From Ganoderma boninense (taxonomy: Eukaryota; Basidiomycota; Agaricomycetes; Polyporales; Polyporaceae), in contig CM035312.1 in assembly GCA_002900995.3 (NCBI GenBank), positions 3,120,602 through 3,184,601 of the forward strand: a stretch of DNA of 64,000 bases. The letters run 5' to 3'. A program made the position numbers and the translations under genes. A model generated the notes under the pieces. It was given only the letters and a program-made list of their open reading frames with translations. It ran no database searches and was not told where the DNA came from. Positions 57,219 to 64,000 of the stretch are shown piece after piece (position 1 is the stretch's first letter; every line of letters starts with the position of its first letter).

Positions 57219-57856
57219 AGAATTCATGCAACTCCGACGCGAGGTTGAGTACACCCGTCAGCAAGGCGTCGAGATGATGAGTACGCTCTTCCGCGTATCA
57301 GACCAGAACACCGAGGCCATCAAGCAACTCGGTGAGCAAATGTCTAACTCCACTGCGTTGGTCATGGCTCAACCCCTCAGCAGCCGACTCCTGGACGCCA
57401 GCATGAGCCTTGCCGACGCTCGCCGGGACCGTAACAACTCCACCTTAACCCTCCTCCAACACGGCCTCCCACCCCACGTAGCCGAGTACCACCGCAAGTG
57501 CATTGCTGACTGCGACGACGACATCCAGCAATATTCCTCGGAAAGCGACAGCTCCAGGCCAACATCGCGGCCACCATAGCACCTTATCCACCTCCCTTCC
57601 CAACGGGATAGTCACTCATGCCCCAGTACCTATAGCCGCAACCCCGCCTGCCGTTCCGGCCGCCATCCCTCAAAGCGCCCGCAGAGCCGGTCCTCCACGG
57701 CATCCATCGAGGACACGATGAGGAGCAGGTATGCCTTTCTGACCGTCTGTTCTCCCCCTCTGCCCCTGACAGGCTTTTCTTCTCTCGTTCACTCGAGTCT
57801 CTTAGCCTTCAGGCTCCCACTGGCCACCCACTGTCAAGAAGAAACTACATCATACG

Positions 57857-58412
57857 ATGTCCTCCACTGCTGTAGATGTAAAGGAGACTGTTTTGTTGGA
57901 TGCGCTGGAAGCCGGTCTGGGTCTTTTCGACGTGGATGGGCAGGGCGCCGCTTTCATCAAGGCCCAGACTGATATAGACGACGAACAGGAACTGAAGAAG
58001 CACATCCTCGCCGTCCGAGCTGAGGGTTACTCGGTGGGTCTGGTTTTCCTCGGTTTCGGATACTCATGTTGACTCTAGCGCGACATGGCGTTGTTGCAGA
58101 TCTATCCTTGTCCGTGCCTCCAGCGCTTTCCCTTCCTCCAGCGAGTCCATCCCAGCAGACGTGGAGGCCAGGGTTTAACTATAGATCTAGGCTTCGGCTC
58201 ACGCGGCTGCCTGCTTACGACCAGCTGTTGGCTCTGGGCAAGGAGCGCAAGGATCCTAGCTTCCTCGATATCGGATGCTGTTGCGAGCCCTGCCATTATT
58301 TCACTCCTGCCATGACGCAAGCCTGACCTGACAGTTACGGTCGGGTATGACATGAGGAAACTCATCCACGATGGCTACTCGATAGGAAGCGTCATTGCTG
58401 ACCTCCGTTCTG
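57857..58412 (+). pseudogene. SAM-dependent methyltransferase-like gene, 3' truncated
   Basis: Exons 57857-58033, 58100-58140, 58191-58282 and 58335-58412 give MSSTAVDVKETVLLDALEAG, then IYPCPCLQRFPFLQLRLTRL, LLALGKERKDPSFLDIGCC and MRKLIHDGYSIGSVIADLRS. The FLDIGCC string is the SAM-binding motif I of a fungal class I methyltransferase family. Two successive introns start with GC (GCGAGT at 58141 and GCGAGC at 58283) and end with AG. The rest of the enzyme should follow 58412 but does not, so the copy is incomplete. Confidence 0.65.
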
Positions 58413-60386
58413 GTACGCCTAGGCCCTTCAAGTTGTCCGTCGTCTTTCGCCACTAGCACCTGGCCGATTGACCAAGGAGCTCTGGCCGTTACCTGGCTGC
58501 TCGTGAGGTTTCAGGGAGTCCTGGTGGTCCTCTGGCCACTCGTGCGCTGCAGTCGAATACTGGGAGCTCTGGTGGTGAGTTCGCCACCCGTGTACTTCTT
58601 GACGACCGCTAGCAGCTGGCCCTACCGCCTGCTGTTCGGCAGCGTCGAGCAGAAGACGCTATCCTCGCTGCTGCTGCGCTGCCCCCATACCCCGGACACT
58701 CGCAGCCGCACATGCTCGCACCAGACGCTTCAGCGGTGCTGTTCCATCGACCACATATTACCTTTGCCGCTGTTACGCCTCTCTCTGTGCCGTCCTCGCC
58801 ATATCTGCCTCCGACGCCTTGACCTCCAGCCTTTTCAGCCTCATTGTCGCTGCACTCCTCCACCTCCATCAACGAGCCTCCTCCGCGCGGTCACAGTTCT
58901 TGAACGGGACGAGATGGACGCTCGGTGTCGGCTGAGGGAAACGGTAGGAGAGGATCCACGAACGCTCTACAACGGAGATGGGTGCGATTGAGGGAATCGG
59001 AGGTGGGAGAGATGGTGACCGGAGGATTTGGGCGGGGAGGCTGAGAAGTACGACCGCGGCCATCGAGCAGTTCGCGCCTTGCAATGGTGGTGGATGATAG
59101 ATAGCCTCAGCGACAAACGGCTGACAAGCTCACGAAAGCAGGAAACTCGCCTGCGAGCTGCCGTGAGCGCGGAAAGCGGAAGGAGGTCCTGTACAAAAAG
59201 GAACGTACCTCGACGACCAAGAAGACGTTGTGCATTGGAAGCCAAGTTCAAGTCGTTGGCTCGCCACACTTGCAGCACGAAGAACCTGCGCCCAAGCGCG
59301 TGCTCAGAGAGAGAGGGGGGGAGGTTGTGGACGGCACGATGGATTGGACGTCCACGTCGCGGCCCAAGAGGACTCATTGGAGAGGAGCTGGTAGAAGGCG
59401 AGCAATGTCGTGGACTCCATAAATTCGAGGAGGTGCTTGAAAGCCCTCCAGGTCACCAGCATGGCGGCGTATTATAAGCAGCGGCGAAACAGAGGAGCTG
59501 AGGATCGAGTCTCAAGGAACGGAGCAAGTAGTCGGGCGTTGCGGGTACTGTGGCCGGTTAACGGGCGCTTGGAAATATCGAGCAGGAGTAACAAGGTATG
59601 TCAAGGATTCCGGTCTGCGTAGTAAGTACATATTACTATACAAGTGGTTCATCATGCATGACGGTACACGATATTTTTGCCGGCCATAGCTGGCGGCGCC
59701 TTTCCGCCGCAGGTTGCCCTCACGCTCTACCGCGGTCGGGTGGAGCCTCACCTCGTTTGCTGAAGTGGGCGCTGGACATGCGTGCGCCATCTTACAACAA
59801 GCTCGAAAGGTCCAAACTATGTTCCTCCGTCGGTCACTCCGGCTTGGAAGCCACTCCCAAATCCCGTCCCGATTATCTAAGACTAGAGCGACGCCAACTC
59901 GTTATCGGCTGCGACAGCTCGCTAATGCGGCAGGCCTGCACGAGGAGCATGCCATGGCTCGTCCGCTCTGTCCCTGTCACCCATCGAACGGGATCTGTCG
60001 CGAGAATTTGGTGGACGTGCCTGTTCTTACAGTAGCCTTGACCTCCCTCGCTGAATATATCTACAAGTCGGTTCTGGCGTAAATTGTATTTTATTCATCG
60101 ATGTCATTTGTCTGAATTTTTTTTCCCATAGCATGCTTTGCGTAGGTGTAAATTCCAGGCGAGTCTTCGTGTTTATCGTCCCTCGTCTTCTGCCCAGACA
60201 TTGCAGGCTCGATCGCGCTCGTGTTGGCCGAGCTATGCACCACGGAGGAAAGCACCCCATGGCCAGTTACCGGCCCTCTGCTCAAGCATAGACTTCGCAC
60301 TCAATATTTGGACCCAATCATGAATGTCCGAACATTCATTTAATAGTGATACGTGGCATATAAGGGTAAAAAGGATAATGAGGGAC
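58413..60386. other. Gene-free stretch
   Basis: About 2 kb of short ORFs on both strands without recognisable domains or consistent splice chains. Confidence 0.45.
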
Positions 60387-63240
60387 CTAGGCCAGAGCCA
60401 AGGGATGAACAAAGTGTTCGAGTGTGAAATTCCAAGACTGCTCCTCCACAACAGTGGCTATATTCCTCGTCGTCTTGCGCTTCCTGAGTGCCTCCCTCCA
60501 CTCACGAGAGTTCAGCGGAAGTGCTTCGCCGTCGTAAATCTTCTTTAGACGTATTTGGAACCAATGTTCGTCCAAGGAAGTCCAAATTCCAGTATACGAT
60601 GAGCCCTTCACCCATGCGTGATGCTTGGGCCACCATGAGACATCCTCGGTCTGCGCGCCGATGCCTGTAATAAGACATGTTAATCGCGAGTCCCATAGGA
60701 GCGTCGTAAGGATACTTCCCTGTGTAAACTCTCACCACGCCCGACATGACCTCGAGCTCCTCAAGCGACAATTCGTCGTCGTAAAAAGACGTCCCTTCGC
60801 GATCTACAGTGATTGGTTGGTAGTGGCTGACAGCGCCACTCGGACCTTGGGCAACTTCGTGAGGGAACGCCATAATCCCGTCGGCACGAGGGTGGCTGCC
60901 AGTCACCTCTATCAGGATGCGCCATACAATCCCGCCTTTTAGCCACGCGGCTCGGACATGGGGCCTCCGCGAGAGTTCGAGGACTCGCTGACAATATGCG
61001 TCGTAGTCTTTCACAGAAGGCCGGTCTCCTCGTTTGCGGTAAGGTAGGCGCAATGGACGATCTGAGGGAGGCACCATGTTCAAGACCGGAGAAGGTGGTC
61101 GGTTGAGGGAAATGGCCGTCCGCACAGGTATGCCCGCCTTAGTCAAGGTCAGAAGGGCCTCGGAGCTCGTCTGCGCCTCATTTACGCGTCGCGCGAGCAA
61201 CAGCGCGCCCATTGCAGAGGTGAAAAGGGACCAACTCTGAGTGGCTGGATCTTTCTGAAACTTGACCAGAACCCAACGTCCGATGTCGTCGTGTCTGATC
61301 TGCCGTTCGGGTGCATGGTGATGGTCCATGGAGAGCGTGTTTCGCGGGTCTGCGTCCCGTTCACGCAATAGGTACATTGGGTGCCGTGGGTCGAGGTCCC
61401 AGCAGTAAGCGAGTGAAGGAGATTCCCACTGGCCCTCCAAGATGGCCCATGTCCACCCAGAAATGCACTTCTGGACCGCCTTATCGCTCGGGAACTGGTC
61501 ATTCATTTGGGAGAAGTGGTGAGTCAAGCCATTGGCCCATTTGCCGTAGTCGACGCCATCGTATGTACTCGTGTCCACGACGAATAGACCATACCAAGAG
61601 TGGAGGTGGTAATTTTGAGGGAAGTCGATGGGTCGTATATCCCGGTCCTGCGGAGTAGGGATCAGGAGCTCCTGTTCATCATGAACAGTGGATAGAATGG
61701 CCTGTTCCGAGACTTGCTTCGTTCCCTCGATCATAGGAACTCGCTGCACAGGCCGGGATGCAACTCGAATCATGCCTAGCTCGAGGTCTGGAGCCTCCTC
61801 TTGTCGCTCTTCCGACTCTGGCAGAAACCACAAATCCCACTCATCGAAATACGGGCTGTATTGCATACACTGTGGAGGATGCACCATCCACACACTGCGG
61901 TAGGCAGAGGGAGGAATGGGGTAGCGATATTCATGTTTGAGCCACTGCGGCGGCAGATCGGGAAAGATGAGCTGGGCATGGACCCACAGATATACACGTG
62001 AATGTCGAAGTGGGGGCAAACCTTCCTTGGCGTGAGCGATTCGTTTCTGACGCCGCAGAGCCTGTGACTGGGTTTCCCGGCGCACTTGGTCTGCATGAAA
62101 ACGGTTCCTTCTCGTCAAGAACTCCGTCCGTGGCTCGTTAGGGCGTTGATATGGTCCGAAAGGAGGTGTGCTACCGTCGAACCCAGAATAGTCCGGGAGT
62201 GGTCGGGTCTCCTCGCCGCGACAAAGAGTCACAATTCGTGGTTTCCCGGCAGGAGGGTGTTGCAGAGCGAGATGAACCTCTTCGAGTGAACGGGGAAAGA
62301 ACGATTTCATGAAGGATGAGCTTGCCGCTGAGTGTACGATCTCCGCTTGGTTACGCCATCTAACAAATAGGGGGACATTTGCGGCGCGAAGAACTGGAAG
62401 TATCGCAAGCAACTCGCGCTTGGTGGGATCGATGACAGTCCCGACACGGAGGTTGATGGAAAAGTCTGTGATAATGGAGTCGCGAAGCGCGTCGATCCAC
62501 GAGTCCGGGACACGCTCTTGTCTCAGAAACAAGACCCATTCCGGGACAGAGCTATCCATCTCGGCATCGTAGCGAGTAGACATCACTTGTGGATTCCGAC
62601 CTTCATCAGCTCCAGGAAATAGCCAGCAAGAAATGGCTAAAGAACATCGAGCGGCAAGAAGTCGGAAAGCGAAATGAGCTTGAAGGATAGATCGCTTGGC
62701 AAGATGCTCAGATCCGTAGACCTGGCGATAGCCGTAGTCCTCTGGAGGAGGGCAATGTGTCTGGCGACGAATCGCGTACCATCCAGATGGGCCGCAGGAG
62801 CTTTGTTCTGTGGAAGTCAAGAGGAGTTCCGAAACGTGTAGAAGGCCTTTCTCCAACCGGATCCAGGAATTTCGAATGTCGTCAGCGAGCGCCCATCCGC
62901 GCTCGAAGTGTGTAAGCACGATTTTGGTGGGATCGAGGCACAATCGAGAGAGAAGCGGGTCGCCCACTGGATCCCTGTGGAGTACGAAGGGGAGTTCCGG
63001 AAAACTCTTCGTATTCAGGCGAGGACGTAAAATGCTTCCAAGATTGAAATCAAATTCTGAGCCGTTGTCAGTGAATATATTGATGATCGGGGGAACATTG
63101 ACGATCGTAAAAATTTGCTCGTTCTCGTCCACAAAGGTGTATAGTGAATTCCTCCTAATAGGTGCGATGAGAGGTATAACAGGCACCTGTTCATAATCTG
63201 CACTCACCAATTGTTCGAGGACATGATTGTCGAGTGTCAA
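60387..63240 (-). CDS. Unnamed agaricomycete protein family, about 922 aa
   Basis: The main exon (63240-60736) and a second exon (60650-60387) join across an 85-bp intron (GTGAGA ... GCGCAG), in phase. Parts seen are WYAIRRQTHCPPPEDYGYRQ, RYDAEMDSSVPEWVLFLRQE, a repeated tail motif RLPYRKRGDRPSVKDYDAYC, RRPHVRAAWLKGGIVWRILI and TEDVSWWPKHHAWVKGSSY, ending LEHFVHPLALA. The tail (WWPxHxxW ... EHWFQIRLKKI) matches a family of large hypothetical proteins that occur in many copies in mushroom genomes. No signal peptide or membrane segment is visible. The first codon of the long frame is not ATG, so an upstream exon may be missing. Confidence 0.68.
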
Positions 63241-64000
63241 TTTTAAGCCACCGAGAACTGGTATTGGCTGTTGATGTGTTCCGAGTCAGAGCCCTTCAGG
63301 TACGCCCATATCGCAAACATCCACGCTTTGTTTAGAGGACACTTACAGACAGAGATCTCGAGTACTGACTTCCTTGGGTACGCGGGTAAATATTGGAAGG
63401 AGCTGAGGACTGGGCTCCGGCGATTGGAAGATAGGAACGGCGAAACACAGGGAAGCCTGTGGAAGCCTTCGACTCAGAGTCAAGACCATCACATGACCCG
63501 CTGCGTTTCAGGTGCCCAGCGAGGAAAGCGGATCGCAGGCTTCGGAAGATACCCAGTCACCGGACGGTCATCGATAACACTTCCACCATCACGCTGGAGC
63601 ATTCCGAGTCGTTTGACAACCTACAACTTCCCATTGAATATGTTTACATGTTCTTGGACAAGAAACCGGGAAAGTTCTTGAGGAAAATCAAGTGTAAGTC
63701 CATGTGGAGAGGTGCCAGCCTTCTTCCACGACACTTCGTGTTTCAAGTCAAATAAGTCTTGCAGGGTAACTCTAGTACTGTCAGCCTCGGAGATTGCCTG
63801 AGTTACTAGATAGGAGGCAAGCCAAGAAGTGCCGTACCAGCATCCTAGAGGACAGCGGGTGAAACCGAACGGACATGTGGGCATGCTGAAGCCTGACGGG
63901 GAAGGACAACTCTTATACAACCTGACCTATCGCTACTTCTGATCAGCGTATCAAATGTAAGAGCTGGCCAGCGGTGGGCAATTTTGTCTAGATGATATTC
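63241..64000. other. Window end, upstream of the 922-aa protein gene
   Basis: Likely promoter and 5' exon of the minus-strand gene. On the plus strand a short spliced frame (MCSESEPFR, 63271 on) and a LEHSESFDNLQLPIEYVYMF string near 63590 hint at another gene that continues past the window, but neither is supported. Confidence 0.3.

Larger units (their letters stand above)
53261..57580 (+). pseudogene. Unidentified degenerate ORF, broken by a MITE and a CofD-bearing segment
   Basis: The ORF starts MPPPLPPPSAQPFLFKIERG at 53261. Coding blocks appear in turn: ELTVYGVDHDTP / EHMRRILQDLRLFAP (frame change near 53350), ALYDAVVVSTS ... DYVYVSLSQDR ... DLFQDLRKTLL (one stop near 53622), VQWRIESGPDRTRRVFFTAD, then FDFLNPAHADALFGIPP, RPRYVTPSYGYQIALLSCRD and HIKPVPQPGLLYGFNGVGLS. 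The coiled-coil-like C-terminus (LRREVEYTRQQGVEMMSTLF) resumes at 57219. A 189-bp MITE interrupts it at 53725, and 2.78 kb carrying a CofD-like gene sits inside the QSVAASPSSSS stretch. The fold of the middle part is reminiscent of retroelement ORF1 RRM-like proteins but I cannot name the family. Confidence 0.55.

Noticed and set aside
63271..63755. Plus-strand gene at the window end
   Set aside because: Exons can be suggested but no combination gives a recognised protein; recorded only as a possibility.

Overview
The window is basidiomycete nuclear DNA, most likely from an Agaricomycete (possibly a polypore). The evidence is many 50-85 bp GT-AG introns, GC-rich coding sequence, a Plavaka transposase, a HET-domain gene, DUF6698 and DUF4470/MYND genes, a PAL gene, and several LTR elements. 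It holds about 15 host genes or clear gene remnants set in repeat-derived DNA. One 100-N assembly gap lies at 4181-4280.

1-6.7 kb is a transposon nest. The 3' part of an intact Ty3/gypsy chromovirus (RNase H, integrase, chromodomain, 460-bp LTR) abuts, and appears inserted in, a decayed Plavaka transposase gene on the minus strand. 6.7-13.9 kb holds a nine-exon DUF6698 gene, a complete 496-bp miniature LTR element (TRIM) with identical 112-bp LTRs and a 5-bp target duplication, and a HET-domain gene. 14.2-25 kb holds a pseudogene copy of the 476-aa orphan gene at 20.5 kb, a mitochondrial carrier, a GDSG-motif protease-like gene and PAL. 26.9-36.9 kb holds a 4-coumarate:CoA-ligase-like gene, two tandem Prx5-type peroxiredoxins and PEX19. 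37.5-47.2 kb holds a TMEM184/Ost-alpha family membrane protein, a large DUF4470-MYND protein and a truncated CK1-like kinase.

49.2-52.3 kb is a complete 3,080-bp copia-type element with near-identical LTRs, a half-tRNA-Met-type primer site, a gag ORF and no pol. It sits just upstream of a five-exon, 103-aa gene. 53.3-57.6 kb is a mosaic: a degenerate ORF broken once by a 189-bp MITE and again by a segment that carries a CofD/UPF0052-like gene between 52-bp direct repeats. A truncated methyltransferase and a 922-aa agaricomycete-type orphan protein end the window.

The most interesting material is non-autonomous retroelement biology. The TRIM shares its polypurine tract and LTR start with the chromovirus at the left end, and its primer site is complementary to its own predicted transcript start, as in Tf1-type self-priming. 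The copia-type element looks like a fungal gag-only (TR-GAG) element. PAL and a CoA ligase lie close together and could act in sequence on phenylalanine-derived cinnamate, but this is inference. From 22 to 46 kb several conserved genes carry single-base frameshifts, which more likely reflect local base-calling errors than decay of them all.
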